From Thysanoteuthis rhombus (taxonomy: Eukaryota; Mollusca; Cephalopoda; Oegopsida; Thysanoteuthidae), in the NCBI GenBank assembly GCA_963457665.1, contig OY735211.1:34880731-34944730 (forward strand): 64,000 nucleotides of DNA. The letters are read 5' to 3'. Made by a program: the position numbers and the translations under genes. The notes under the pieces were generated by a model. The model was not told the DNA's origin and ran no database searches. It saw nothing but the letters and a program-made list of their open reading frames with translations. The first letter of the stretch is position 1; each line of letters opens with the position of its first letter. This document shows, piece by piece, positions 1-11,479 of this stretch.

Positions 1-1230
1 TTATTCCAAACAGCAGATGTCTTTGAGATGAAGCTATAAGGAACTTACTGATCAAAGTAGTCAAGAATTTTGACAATTGTGTTTGTCCTCTTGTACATTT
101 ATGATCTGTTCTTAACTTGGGAGAAGATGGAATATTTGTACTGCTATCACTCTCGAGTACAGCCTTCAGCACTCCAGTTTTTTTATTCTAAATTTGATGC
201 TCATGTTGGTGCATTTTTTAGGGAAGCAGTAAAACTACTGAGTTTTGTACCACATTTTTTTTCACTCTTATCATCTAAAATACTCTGATGCAGAAAATAT
301 TTCCCATCTGTTGTGATTGTAGAGAGTCGAAAAACTGCAGACTTTGTTAAAACTCTTTTTGCAAGCATGGATTTGTGCAAAGGATACAAGGTTCATAAGT
401 ATGTTACGTTTTGAAATATGCTAAGAACTTGAAACCAGCCTTCTGGTCTGATAAATCAAATTAAATCCTTAAAAGGAAAATATAGGTTGATTGAATTAGT
501 ATCTGCGAAATTAGAAATTTAAATGCATTATGTTACAATTGACATTTAGTTAGAGTTGGCACATTTTTACCAGCTCTGACTCCACCTCCATTAACCCAAT
601 AATTGCTCCTGACTCTAACTCCACAGACCCGTGTTCTCATTAGGTTTTTCATCATTTCCTGCCTTGGTCCTAAACACAAAATCATATGACTGAGATTTGC
701 AACATAATACAACTTACAAATGATGCATCATCATAAGATCTTTGGTATTATAACATTCTATCATTCTATCATTGGACAATTTTATAATATATTTTTTTTA
801 AAGTTTTTCCCTTACTTCTTGATGTCGTATTAGCTTTTGCAACTGGAAATCTTTTTTTAAATTCAAGAGTATATGGTACACAAGGAAATTAAATAACTTT
901 TAAATCAAGTAAATGTTAGAATGCTTAATAATGAAAAAGCTTATTATATTTATACTATATCAAACAAATCATAAGCAAAATATATCCACCCTTTCCAAAT
1001 GTCTTATTTCAGGAGAGCTAAGATATCTTCATTGTTCAAAATGCAAAACCAATTCTATGCGGGCAATAAAAACAAAGGAAGCTATAAATTCGCAATCTAT
1101 AAAGTTGTGGTTGGTGAAGAATAATTTCTATTTGTGTTTCTGGTTATTTTTCCAAGCCTTTTAAGCCTGATAGTTATCATGAATGTTACAAGAATGTAAC
1201 TGAATATTATGAAAAAGAGTCTGACAAAAA
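1..1230. other. AT-rich DNA without a recognised feature
   Basis: I see no recognisable gene or element. Short open frames occur on both strands (for example 70-288 plus and 201-389 minus), but none shows a domain, and the two overlap antisense. A short pyrimidine-rich stretch at about 570-630 repeats CTGACTC/CTAACTCCAC-like words, which may be a decayed minisatellite. Confidence 0.5.
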
Positions 1231-1234
1231 AAAT

Positions 1235-1400
1235 TCAGTTTTAGAGTCACCCTAACTGGTCCCAAGTGCAGGTCAAGGAGGAGGGCAACGTGTAGGCCTA
1301 GCAATACCAACCCGTAACACCTACTTACTACTGTAACCGCAGCAGAGAGGTTGTGGCCCTATGCTCCACAAAGAGTGTACAGGAATGAACAACAAATGAA
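1235..1400 (+). repeat. dispersed repeat, copy 1 (GGTCCCAAG...CCCTATGCTC)
   Basis: This segment shares an ordered series of words with 8208-8345: CTGGTCCCAAG, an AGGAGGG-like word, GGC-rich middle, ACTACTG/CTACTGAAAC, CGCAGCAGAG or CTCAGCAGAG, GGCCCTATGCTC, and a final CATAAGGA/ACAGGAATGAACA tail. The two copies are diverged but collinear, so this is an interspersed repeat rather than chance. I suspect a 5' leader fragment of a non-LTR retrotransposon, but nothing coding is attached to either copy, so that is only a guess. Confidence 0.6.
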
Positions 1401-1424
1401 CGTTCAAAGAGTTTTTCAGACAAT

Positions 1425-1560
1425 TGAACTCTTTGTTGCTTGTGTCGTTAACACAATGTTTTGACTGATCTATTCCTCAACTTTCTTCAGGTATTCTGAA
1501 ATGTTGTGTTGACAGCACAAATGACAAAAAGGAGTTCAGTCATCTGAAGAAGTCTTTGAA
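1425..1560. repeat. hairpin-forming repeat (GTTAACACAA type)
   Basis: The arms GTCGTTAACACAATGTTTTG and, in reverse orientation, GAAATGTTGTGTTGACAGCAC face each other across about 35 bases containing CTTTCTTCAGGT. A related single arm lies near 19220-19290, with GTTAACACAGCGTTCCGGCC followed by CCTTCCTCGGGTG. The shared order (inverted GTTAACACAACGTTTCGGCC, then CCTTCxTCAGGTG) marks one repeat family. Similar sequence is common at ends of invertebrate retroelements. The family is not identified. Confidence 0.5.
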
Positions 1561-2025
1561 TGTTAATGACCCTTTTCAAGACTATTGACAACAAATGAAC
1601 ATGTTAATGCTAGAATCTAAAAATGGCCAGGAATCAATACAACAAGGCTCCAATGCCAATGTGATGATTGTGGCTCATTCATAATCCCAGACAAATGGTC
1701 TCTTGATTCACAACTAAAATAGTTTTTTTGTGCGTCTCTCTTTGATGAAGAATTGGCTATGTTATATTTTCTTGGGGTAAAAGCAAATAAAATCATTCAT
1801 AGTAAGAGGAAAGCCATTTGTAAGGCTGCTTTGACACAACCAGCAATTCAAACAAATTGGTTGAATTGTCCCCCCAAATCTGCCATGAACAAAACTGATC
1901 AGACTGCATCATTACATCTGATACCTTCAGATTGTTTTTTCTTCCTTTGTGGTTCTTTTGGTGGAGATTCAAATCCAAAAGGGTTTGCGCTATTCAGTAG
2001 GCTAACATGTAAACCTAAGGAGGTA

Positions 2026-2145
2026 CGAATGGCCCAATGGTTAACAGCAAAGAAAATGGAGTCAGCAAACCAAGTTCTAACTCCATCTGTGACAAATAAA
2101 GCTCACTTTGCTCTAACATCCTTGGGAAAGGCATGATTCTATCTC
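2026..2145 (+). repeat. tRNA-derived SINE with central conserved block, copy 1
   Basis: The head has an A-box-like GAATGGCCCAATGGTTAACA and a B-box-like GTTCTAACTCC, as in Leu/Ser-type tRNAs. The body continues CTCACTTTGCTCTAACATCC then TTGGGAAAGGCATGA. The same order of head and body recurs at 14245-14345, 35243-35350 (minus) and 60968-61090, so this is one SINE family with a pol III promoter head and a shared central domain. Cephalopod SINEs with a conserved central domain are known (Ceph-SINE group). Membership is plausible but not verified. Confidence 0.7.
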
Positions 2146-2149
2146 TTCA

Positions 2150-2860
2150 AAGAGATGCACAACCCTGAATTTTGGCAGATGCAATGTTTTGTTGAAAAAA
2201 AACCTTCATTAGACATATAAAAGGGAAAGGCTCTGTCATTGTGAATGCCATGGTCACCCAGTACACAAGCTCACTTAATGGTGTCTCATTGAGTAACCCC
2301 ATAGGAGTGTGTTTATGTATGTACAGTAAGGTCCGCTCTGATTGGCTGCCAAGTTACATCATGGTCATGCAATTAGTTTTTGAGACATTCTGAATAGCTT
2401 GATAATCTCCAAACATAGTGCATATGAGCATAGACTAAGGCACCTGTACAGTAATAGTTGACAAGCTAATTTGAAAATAAGCAACTGAGAGAAATCAGAG
2501 GATAACAGACAAAACTGGGAGTTTTAAGATGGTTGCAATTTGCAAGCTGTGTCCCACTAATTTCTACAGTTGGGGCTCTTTATGCTAAGATATATAAAAC
2601 ACAGGCATTTCAACTCCAGTTCATAATTGAAATCTTGCCAATAAATGTGATCTATATAGGTACATCAATAAGTGCACAGCCTAATGATAAAAAAGTATTT
2701 ATTCTGTACAACCAATATCTATTTTTCAACATTATGTCCTTTGTTGTCAATGTCTTCAATTCAGTTGTGAATTCTAATCACATAGATCAAAAATTATAAA
2801 GAGAAAATTTTAGATGAAAATTCAGCTCAATATCTACTTGTTGGACTACAGATTTATTGA
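2150..2860. other. no recognised feature
   Basis: Unique-looking AT-rich sequence. An 88-codon open frame at 2533-2799 shows no motif, signal or codon pattern that I recognise, and I do not call it a gene. Confidence 0.4.

Positions 2861-2864
<4 letters not shown>

Positions 2865-2914
<50 letters not shown>
2865..2914. repeat. microsatellite (AT)n-(GA)n
   Basis: About 32 bases of alternating AT followed directly by about 18 bases of GA repeat. Confidence 0.95.
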
Positions 2915-2915
<1 letters not shown>

Positions 2916-3124
2916 CATACAGACAGGGACAGCGCAAGGATTTCATGTGCCCTATGTATGATTTGTGAGCCTGTTTGTATTCTAAGAGCTATCTTTTCAG
3001 CTTTGTTAGCCCTGAGGAGCTTTGCACCCTATCAACTGCTTTGCTTCACCTCATGGACGGGCCAGCCTTGCACACATAATTCAACTTTGGGGCACCTTTT
3101 GTGATAAGATGTTTAGCAAACTTG

Positions 3125-3215
3125 TCTTGCAAACCAATTCTATTGTGTGGTGAGTTTGATCCTTACAGGTGCCTCGATCATGTGATCTTGTGCCAGACTA
3201 ATCTGTATTGAAGTT
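3125..3215 (+). repeat. SINE fragment (GTTYGATCC ... CTTGTGCCAGACTA)
   Basis: Contains a B-box-like GAGTTTGATCC, then CAGGTGCCTCGATCATGTGA and CTTGTGCCAGACTAATCTGT. The same block recurs at 29206-29262, 34380-34505, 36905-37055 and 53555-53775. It is the 3' part of the commonest SINE family in the window. Confidence 0.65.
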
Positions 3216-3430
3216 TAATCTAATTTGGACACGTCTTGTGGCTGAGATAGTTGTGCATTTATCAGTGGCATGCAAGAAGAAAAGAAAATACAGGAATTTT
3301 AAATGATGATTTTGTTGGCAGGCAGACTCTTCACTTGCAAAATTGGTGCAACACAATCTTCCCGATACCCTCTTCCATTTGGCCTAGTGCCTGACCAAAG
3401 TGTGCTTAGTAAATATCACTATGAATTAAA

Positions 3431-3953
3431 TACAGGGTGTCTAAAAAAGTGACGATACATTTTCATTTTTCTCTTCCGATTTCTATGTAATCTCAGTGAA
3501 ACTGATATCAAGGATAAGCTTGATGTCTGAGAATTTTTTGACATCTATCCCCATTATTATGACAATGACACTTATGTTAGGAATTGAGACACAAACTTGC
3601 AACCTGGTATGGGTTAAGGTTAGCAATTTCTTTTTGAGGGGCTACATCAAGAGCAAAGGTTATGCAACAAGATCCAGAGACCTTTATGAACCTGAAGCAA
3701 GAATCAGAGATCATAGAGCGAAAATCCCTCTCAAAATTCTTGCTGATGTCAGAAATGCCAGAGGAAATCGCAGGCTCTGTTGAAGTGTTACAAAGAAGTA
3801 GGCTCACATGTAGAACTTCAAGAGTGAAATAATTTCTTACTTCAACTTGGCAACATTAGAGTAACAAAATTCTCAAACATTGTAGTTTGTATGTATCGAT
3901 TTCCAAAAGTTTTCATTTTGTATTGTGTGTAGTGACTTTTGAAACACCCTGTA
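3431..3953 (+). mobile_element. Tc1/mariner-superfamily remnant with both termini
   Basis: The left end CAGGGTGTCTAAAAAAGTGA is matched in reverse at the right end (CAGGGTGTTTCAAAAGTCAC), and both sit on a TA dinucleotide, the usual mariner target duplication. The element is about 520 bases, far below the roughly 1.3 kb of an autonomous copy. A plus-strand frame ending near 3783 retains the C-terminal part of a transposase: FFLRGYIKSKGYATRSRDL, then EARIRDHRAKIPLKILADV, matching the family pattern (FFLWGYLKSKVY...RDL...ARI...IP...L..V). The first two catalytic acidic residues and the N-terminal DNA-binding domain are absent, so it is internally deleted and immobile unless helped in trans. Confidence 0.85.
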
Positions 3954-4320
3954 ATTTCCCGAGGTTGTTTTTCACTTTGGAAACTTGTGTCACAGCTGTA
4001 AAATGCAAACTTGTATCAGAAGTTTATTATTACGACTCCAGAATGAATAAGGGAGAGAGAGCGTTATGAGAGAGAAAAAAGTCTGAAGACAGGGTGTTGG
4101 GGGCAGTAGTAAAATAGTAGCAAAGGGAGAAAAAGTAAAGAGAAGGAAGAGTGGTGGTGAACAGAGGGAGAAGAGTGAGAAGTGAGACTGTTTTTTCCAA
4201 TTCAATAATTTCTGCGGTTTTTAGGTTGGGCAAACAAGAATTCCTTCAAATGGTAAAAAGGTAGAGTGTCAGTTTACTTCTTAGACTGACTGCAAGCAAG
4301 GCTCAGAAGTTAGTTTGAAT

Positions 4321-4752
4321 TAGTGGTTCTCAAACTCCATTGTATGACAGCACACTACGAAATATATTTGACTTATGTGGCACACCAACCCTTTACTCCA
4401 TTAAAATATGAACATACATTGGTATATATCAGGCCATAATCAGGGTATGAAACTTTCTATATATTATCTTTATTTATAAAACTCCTTTGGAAATAATATA
4501 TAAATTATATTACTGCATTAGAAAAAAGTGTATCCATGATTAATAGAACACATATGCTTGACTAAAATGGTTGAGATCTCACTAAATCTAGTGATAAAAC
4601 TACTTTATTGACAAATTTGTGTTGGAAGCTGATGTGACTTAATATCAATGTTGGATATATCCAAGGCTTGAACTTCATGATAGTGTATTAGGGAAAATTT
4701 ACATGGCATATTTGGGAGATATGGCACATGGCACACAGTTTGAGAAACACTT
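4321..4752. mobile_element. hAT-type MITE
   Basis: The left end TAGTGGTTCTCAAAC and right end AAGTGTTTCTCAAAC (read inward on the minus strand) are hAT-style termini (consensus CAGTGGTTCTCAAAC). The flanking octamers GTTTGAAT (4313-4320) and GTTTTGAT (4753-4760) match at 6 of 8, consistent with a decayed 8-bp target duplication. The interior is non-coding AT-rich sequence, so this is a non-autonomous copy. Confidence 0.75.
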
Positions 4753-5339
4753 GTTTTGATAAATTTGGACTTGCATCACTAGTTTGGTTACTAGGGATGT
4801 TAGACACCTTGACAGTCGAGCTTTTGAGCCAGCGCCAGATGTTAATTTGTTCCAACTTTGTCACTTTGGGACAGGGTCTTTTAGATAACAATAACCCGGC
4901 TGATAATGTTGAACAAAAGATATAAAAATTGGAACAATTTACATTCATTGTTATAAATTCATTTTTTCTTATTTTCAATTCATTTTGAATCAAGTGTTTG
5001 GGGATGACTGACTTTGATAAAAATAATTATTCGATAACATTACTCGTGATTATAATAAATGGCATCCTCTGTATCTATTATTACAAATGTGCAATATTCT
5101 GCTAACATTGACAGACTTAATTTTTTCTAATCAATATTTCTTCATCTCCTCATTAATCAATTGCACCGGCCACAGGCATGACTGTACAGATTTAGAAATG
5201 GACCCAACTGACTAATTTGAATTAATCCAATGCATCTGCAAATTTCTAATGTTATACAAAAGAAGTTGAATCTCTTGACCTAATCCATCTTGAAAAAATA
5301 ATCTCTTGATAAATAGGTGGCAGCATGATATCTGATCAT

Positions 5340-5540
5340 CTGCCTTGACTCTTTGAGATACTCCACCATTTGTTGGTCAGCCCGGATACTAAGCAAAAAT
5401 AGTGGGATAGAATATAATCTTCTGAGCTCTTCGATGTATGAAGATGAAGAAAAACAAACTGGTAGGCAGAATGACCCACCGCTCAGATACGAACACTTAA
5501 AATTTGACCCCTGATGCTTCTAATAGTTATTGTTGTATTT
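5340..5540. mobile_element. diverged relative of the piggyBac-like MITE at 30.5 kb
   Basis: Collinear with 30549-30770: a CTCTTTGA-type left end, then CACCATTTGTTGGTCAG, ATACTAAGCAAAAATAGTGG, GATAGAATATAA, TGAGCTCTTCGATGTATGAAG, GACCCACCGCTCAGATAC and AACACTT, with a decayed right end near GATGCTTCTAATAG. The TTAA target sites are no longer clear here. Confidence 0.65.
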
Positions 5541-5879
5541 GAATTGTGTGACCTTCTATGCATCGCTTCTATAAACCATAAAAGAGATATGTAAGGAAGT
5601 TTTGTCTTACATATACCCTTTTCTCTCTACTTGAAATCAATACATTCATCTTTTATCAAATAGCCACCAATGAGATGGAATAATGATTTTTAAGATCGTT
5701 TATTCTGATGGGGCACAGGAGTGGCTCATAGCTGCTGGAGTATCCAGCTCAACTTCATCTTTTGTCGAATTGCAATGATGAAACAGAGTATACACGCTCT
5801 GGAGTCAGCAATGATTTCTGTTAGAGCACTGATCAACTAGTTGTGTCTCACTCATCAGTTTACTTACTTGTATGCATGT

Positions 5880-6430
5880 GTGTCTGTCAGTTGACACAAT
5901 ATCTCCAAATGTTCTGGGAGATTTCAATGATATTTTGTGGAAGAATGGGCCATAGGGTAAGGAAGAATTGATTGAATTCGGGGATTGATCCAAGGATTTT
6001 TTTTCACAGTTATCTCGCCTTTATCTTAGCTATATATCCTATCTCTATATCTCCAAAAGGTCTCCATGAATTTCAAAGAATTTTTCTGAAAGGTTAGGCT
6101 AATAAATAAGAGAGAATCAGTTGGATTTTGGCCTTTTTTTTCCCAAATGAAAGATATTTTTCTCCTATTTTTCATTGTAGATAAATTCAGAAAGTACTGC
6201 CCACTATAGAGAAGTGTGACGAATCCTGGATAAGATCTATGTTGTACGACAGTCATTAAGAGAATGATGATGATGATGATGATGATGATGATATATTCAT
6301 TCATGGTTATCTATGCAATACCTACAAAAGTTCTCAATAAGTTTTGTGGAAGATTTGGCACTGGATTAAGGAAGAAGTGATCAAATTTTGAGGTGGATCC
6401 ATGAATTTTTCACAGTTACCCCCCAAACAT
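5880..6430 (+). repeat. ATATCTCCAAAAGTTCTC repeat family, two to three units in direct order
   Basis: Units at about 5890-6010 and 6310-6425, with a partial one at 6045-6110, follow the order ATATCTCCAAA, TTCTxxxAATTTCAATGA, TTTTGTGGAAGA, TGGGCCAT(A/G)GG, TAAGGAAGAATTGAT, GGATCCA and TTTTTCACAGTTA. Copies also occur at 9290-9715, 15480-15795 (minus) and 56290-56420. The biological identity of the family is unknown to me. It contains no conserved open frame. Confidence 0.75.
6264..6293. repeat. microsatellite (ATG)n
   Basis: About ten tandem ATG/GAT triplets. Confidence 0.95.
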
Positions 6431-6872
6431 TGTAAGTAAAAATAGACTTATTTTCATTCAGTTTTTAATGGCAAGAGGCATTAGCAGAGGTATTTGCTTT
6501 CAAGTTACCATGTAATCAGCTAAGCTAGTATCTGTAAAACGAATCCTTTTGTAAAAGACAATGGACTTCCTCTTTATTTTGCTCAAGTGTATAAACATTA
6601 ATAAGTAATTTTTTTGTATTTTCCACAAAAGAGAAAAAAAACATTGAGATGAAATAAAAAGTGGACTGTTCGTAAACTTTATGATAAGATTACGTCTCAT
6701 GTGTGGGAGGCTATGCTCAAGGTATTTATCCATTCATGGTTTTGAATTATTTCAAGAATGTATTTGTTAGTAATAATGAAAGCTTTATCATGTGAATATA
6801 CATCCTTGTGTATTATTTTTGAGTACTTGATACAGATACCTATCTTATCCTCTATCTCTGTCATGCGTGTGT

Positions 6873-6987
<115 letters not shown>

Positions 6988-6998
6988 CATATATCTCA

Positions 6999-7073
6999 GG
7001 GGCGGACTGAGAAGTCAGACAGTGCTCGAGGGCCCTAAGCACCAAGAAGCCCTGATCACTGTCAGTCCACCCC
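6999..7073. repeat. 75-bp inverted-repeat island between two AT microsatellites
   Basis: The left arm GGGGCGGACTGAGA pairs with the right arm TGTCAGTCCACCCC (12 of 14). The island is GC-rich and lies between the AT tract ending at 6984 and the one starting at 7114. GGGGCGGACTG is a common transposon-terminus motif in animals, so this may be a tiny MITE inserted in an AT microsatellite. Confidence 0.55.
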
Positions 7074-7109
7074 AATTATGTATTCATACATATTTATGTG
7101 TATATACAA

Positions 7110-7113
<4 letters not shown>

Positions 7114-7158
<45 letters not shown>
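7114..7158. repeat. microsatellite (AT)n
   Basis: About 45 bases of pure AT repeat. Confidence 0.95.
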
Positions 7159-7164
<6 letters not shown>

Positions 7165-7501
7165 ATATACATAAAGTCTAGAAAGCTTTACAGTTTTAAA
7201 CACTGTGGGTTTATGTTTTACACTGAATTAGAAATGATGGCACTGTGTGTGAACTTGTTGAGATCACTAGTTATTTACGATGTAACTATTTCAGGGATTT
7301 ATATTAACATGGCTCCCCAGCATTACTGATCAAACATCACCTCCCCTAAAGCTTTGATTTTGATAAATAGCTCTTTTTTTTATTCTTGGGACCATATCAC
7401 AATACATGTAGCTTGCTATTCTATACAGAGCACCATCAAAATGTATCATATATGGGCACTGCTCTATACTACATATTCAATTTTTTCAAAAGCCCCCACC
7501 T

Positions 7502-7504
<3 letters not shown>

Positions 7505-7567
<63 letters not shown>
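7505..7567. repeat. microsatellite (AT)n
   Basis: About 62 bases of pure AT repeat. Confidence 0.97.
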
Positions 7568-7569
<2 letters not shown>

Positions 7570-7570
<1 letters not shown>

Positions 7571-8200
7571 GTATGTCAGACTGAGTGGTCAGAGGTATAG
7601 GAGACTGGGTTGAATGAGAAAGATGAAGAGGGTGTGCACTGCCTCCATAATGGCTCATTATAAAATTGATGCTGAATGACAGCTTTTGCTTTTTGCCTTT
7701 TTTCCTTAAAGCAAGAAAGTGACATGAAGTAAACACTCAAAAGGCTGGGAGTTCCTGAAAGTCTAAAATTCAAAGGGAAAATTCATTCATTTGTCCGTAA
7801 GTCTTTATATTCGGTAGATTCATTTTGAGACGTAGTACTTTCCACTTTTATCGTACAGCTTTTTTGCTGAGAGTCAATTCAACTTCTGCAAAATTTGAGA
7901 TAATGGTTAGCCCTGGCAACCCATAATTTGTTTAATTATAGTTTTAAGGGTGGCTTTAGAAGAATCCCCCAATCTTGATTTTCTGATTTATTAGTTTTGG
8001 TTGATTAAGATACTCTGGGAAGGTGCTGAGTAACATAACAGAAAAGGGGGCTTCAGCTGTTTACATAAATGCTCATAGGACAGGCATGTATCCATTTCTC
8101 CCCACCCCCAGCAATAGGTAAATAGTAGGGCAGTTGGAGCCACCTAGTCTAAGTAAGGAAGCCCATTGAAGAAAACAATATTCAGAAAAAAAAAAAAAAC
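7570..8200. other. no recognised feature
   Basis: AT-rich sequence without a credible reading frame or paired termini, ending in a short A tract at 8186-8200. Confidence 0.4.
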
Positions 8201-8207
8201 TATAGAG

Positions 8208-8345
8208 TAGGCTGGTCCCAAGCCTGGCTATAGGAAGAGGGTTTGGCGTGGGGCTATCAAATTCCCCTTGTAAAAGACTACTTGCTACTGAAACCTCAGC
8301 AGAGTGGCCCTATGCTCTAAAAGGAGTCATAAGAACAGATGAAAA
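8208..8345 (+). repeat. dispersed repeat, copy 2 (GGTCCCAAG...CCCTATGCTC)
   Basis: Collinear with 1235-1400: GGCTGGTCCCAAGCCTGG, GAGGGTTTGGCG, CTACTTGCTACTGAAACC, CAGCAGAGTGGCCCTATGC, then GGAGTCATAAGAACAGATGA. It is better preserved than copy 1. No coding sequence follows. Confidence 0.6.
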
Positions 8346-8349
8346 CAAG

Positions 8350-9050
8350 ATACTGCGACTTGAAAGCATTGGTTTAAATTTTGAATTTTGACTATTTGGT
8401 ATTTTTATCAAGCTAGATTGCACAAAAATGGTTTTCAAATTTAGTTCAATTAAACTCAGTTTTACCATTTCTATCATATGACTATTACAGACAATATTAT
8501 TACAATATGTATATGTGTATAGTGTTACAGTGTCTGTTAGCACCAGTTCAGTGTGTGTATGTGTGTGTGGCAAAGAAGGAAAAGAGCTGTGGGCAAAATG
8601 TGAAACATAAGCTAGAGGAATGCTAAACATGTGGAGAATGGGAAAAAAGCCATTCTTGTTAGTTTTGACTGTCAGGGCCTGGGCCAAACTGACTGAGAAC
8701 TTGCCTATGAGAATAAAAGCACACACTGGATGCTCCTACTATTACAAATTCTAACCATCCTTCTTTTCTTTCTCTTTTTTTTTTTTTTCTTCATCTCTCT
8801 GAGTTGAAATGAGACAGAAAAATCAAAAAGAGTCCGAAGGAGTGTCTCACACTGTTTCATGACATATACATACACAATTAGCATCTCTCTTTTCAGAAGT
8901 AGAAAAAGAGATATGATAATCATGTCACATGATGTGTGTCTGAGTTAGTCTTGCTATATGAAGTGGAGAGAAATATAAATGTAAAAACCGATCAATTGAG
9001 AGGAATATCAGGTCATATGCAATAATTTGTACAAGTTTGTTACTGTATAT
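8350..9050. other. no recognised feature
   Basis: A 138-codon minus-strand open frame (8310-8726) spans a CA-rich stretch and the repeat above. Its peptide is low in complexity and resembles nothing I know. I treat it as chance. Confidence 0.4.
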
Positions 9051-9289
9051 GCATACGTGTGACTAGAGCTTCGGTCGGCGTAAACAAAACTATGGCAACA
9101 TATGACTGTGTTGTCTTTTCTTTTCATCATGGCATCTTACTGCCTGTTGAAGGAGTATGGGTATTCATTGGGAGAGGGACAAACCCAAGTAACAGGTTTG
9201 CTGCTAAGATCTATACCAAATATATTCTTTTGCCCCCACCCACCCACCTGGAAAAGTTTCTGTGGACACCCATCTGGAAAAGGTGTGTA

Positions 9290-9715
9290 TCCACTTCTGT
9301 CTGTCTGTCCATCTGTCCGCCGGTGATTTGTCCACACAATATCTCCAAAAGTTCTCGATTAATTTCAATTTTGTGGAAGTGTAGGCTGAGGAAGAAGGCT
9401 TAATTTTTTTTACTCTCCTGTTCACTCAATATTTCCGAAAGTTCTCAATAAATTTCAATTAAGTATTATGGAGGTTGGGCCATGTTGCAAAGATGCATTG
9501 CTCAAATGGGGTGGGGGAGGTGGATGACTTTATTGTTTTTGATTGAGACATACTTCTTTTTTCATATACATTTATGCATTCATTCATTTTTGTCCACATA
9601 ATTTCTTCCAAGGTTCTCAATGAATTTCAGTGACGTTTTGTGGAAGGATGGGCCATGGGCTAGGAGAGAATTAATCAAATTTTAGGGCAGATCTAGGATT
9701 TTTACAGTTATCTAT
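9290..9715 (+). repeat. ATATCTCCAAAAGTTCTC repeat family, three tandem units
   Basis: Units start near 9325 (preceded by CTGTCTGTCTGTCC-like repeats), 9425 and 9595. Each runs ATATxTCCxAAxGTTCTC, AATTTCAxT, TTTTGTGGAAG, GGGCCATG, with the last unit ending GGATTTTTACAGTTATC. Spacing is irregular, about 100-170 bases. Confidence 0.7.
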
Positions 9716-9909
9716 GTATGAACTGATTTTCATTTAGTATTTTAGTGACAATAATATTGGCAGAAGTATGCAATCTCTGAGTTTGTTCTAGTTTATAAAA
9801 ATTGAATTGGATTTTTTTTTCAACTGTGGTGATGATTGAATTCTATTTTTTCTCAAATCCTCCAATCTATTTCAAATTGTTTTCTCTGTGGATGTCCAAC
9901 CAAGCAACT

Positions 9910-10150
9910 CTAGTGCCGATTGCCGTCTCTGACTGACTGGCTTACATACCGAAAAATTCCTATCATCTCCAGGTTTTCCTCCCAGTATTTATCTATTTCC
10001 TCATGTGGGTGAAATGTACAAGTACTGGTGGGTGGTTCTAGAAATTGTCCAGTTCCCTTAACACTTCCCTCAATGAGACACCCCAGGCACCGGGCAATGA
10101 ACCTGACCATAACCTTTTTCAAGTGCAGTCGGGGTAGGGGTGGAACCATG
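9910..10150 (-). other. unidentified 79-codon open frame
   Basis: A minus-strand frame runs from 10149 to 9910. The peptide has a varied, protein-like composition (MVRFIARCLGCLIEGSVKG, then FHPHEEIDKYWEENLEMIG), unlike the low-complexity frames around it. I cannot name a family, there is no visible splice-site pairing or neighbouring frame, and it could be a relic of a transposon protein or chance. No function is proposed. Confidence 0.2.
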
Positions 10151-10666
10151 GGGGAGACCCCCCCCTCACACGCATACTCTCGGAATTGACATTCAACGTT
10201 TTTTTCTGGATGGTAAATGGTTGATCTTAATCAATTGTAACAATGTGTGTGGGAGTTGGGAATTTATGGTAGCCGATATCAGTGATATCAGTGAGTTCGT
10301 AGCGAAAAAAGAAGAAATGGGAAGAGAGAGATTGAAAAGTGTACTGAAAAGGGAAGCTTTTAAGAACGCCTACGTATCAGCAGTTTTCCGATGAAAGTGT
10401 TGAATGTAAATGAAAGTGTATACTTGAGAGAGAGGGGAAAAAAGTCACTTGTTGCCGGACACTTAAGTTTATACCTAGAGACGGCCAAACACTTCTTCTT
10501 ATCGCTTCTGAGTTGAAAGTCCTTATCCGATAACCCACCTTCTTTCTCTTTTTAAGAATAAAAAAAAATACGGCTGAGAATTGATGTCCGGTTGTTTGAT
10601 TGCGTCCGGCAACCGGCGTCTTTCTTTTACAATTGTGTACACGCGTATCTCTCTGACCTCTGGTGT

Positions 10667-10670
10667 GAGT

Positions 10671-10716
<46 letters not shown>

Positions 10717-10718
10717 AC

Positions 10719-10753
<35 letters not shown>

Positions 10754-11128
10754 TGCTTGCACGTGTACGTGCGCATCTGTCAGTATGTATACGTGCATGT
10801 CTGTCTGTGTATGTACGTGCATGTCTTTCTGTGTGTGTGCATGCTTACGTGTCTGTCTGTGTGTGTGCGTGCGTGTCTGTCTGTCTGTATATGTGCATGT
10901 CTGCCTGTGTGTATGTACGTGCATGTCTCTGAGTGTGTGTACGTGCATGTCTGTCTGTGTACATGCATGTCTGTCTGTCTGTCTGTCTGTCTGTGTACGT
11001 GCGTGTCTGTGTGTGTGTGTGCGTGCATGCATATCTGCCTGTGTGTATGTACGCGCGTGTCGGTCTGCGTGTGTGCATGCGTGTCTGTCTGTATGTGTAC
11101 GTGCGTGTCTGTCGGTGTGTGTACGTGC

Positions 11129-11184
<56 letters not shown>

Positions 11185-11475
11185 ACGTACGTGTCTGTCT
11201 GTCTGTGTGCGTGTGTGTGTGTGTGTGTGTGTATGTGTGTGTGTGTGTGTACGTGCGTGTCCGTATGCTCTCTCGCTCGTATGTTTGCATAGATATCTAT
11301 ATGCTATCATGTGTGTGTGTGAGTGCGTGTCTTGGTGCATGTCTCTATGTTCTCTCATGTGTGTGTGTGTGCATCCTCACTCGTGTGTATGTATGCGTAT
11401 GCGCATGCCCGCATGCTTGCTCGTGTGTGTGTGTGTATGTCTCTGTGTCTGTCCGTGTGAGTATATGCGTGTGTG
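10667..11475. repeat. GT/CT/ACGTGC minisatellite block (about 800 bp)
   Basis: Starts with about 50 bases of (GT)n. It continues as irregular 25-35-base units built from ACGTGCATGTCTGTCTGTGT variants, carries a pure (CT)n tract at 11132-11180, then returns to GT/ATGTGTGC units. Because TAA, TAG and TGA are rare in this sequence, very long Cys/Val or His/Thr-rich frames open on both strands. They are artefacts of the repeat. Alternating purine-pyrimidine sequence of this length could adopt Z-DNA. Confidence 0.95.
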
Positions 11476-11479
11476 TTAC

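Noticed and set aside
1753-2136. 127-codon plus-strand gene
   Set aside because: Its last third is the SINE at 2026-2145, and the rest has no recognisable domain.
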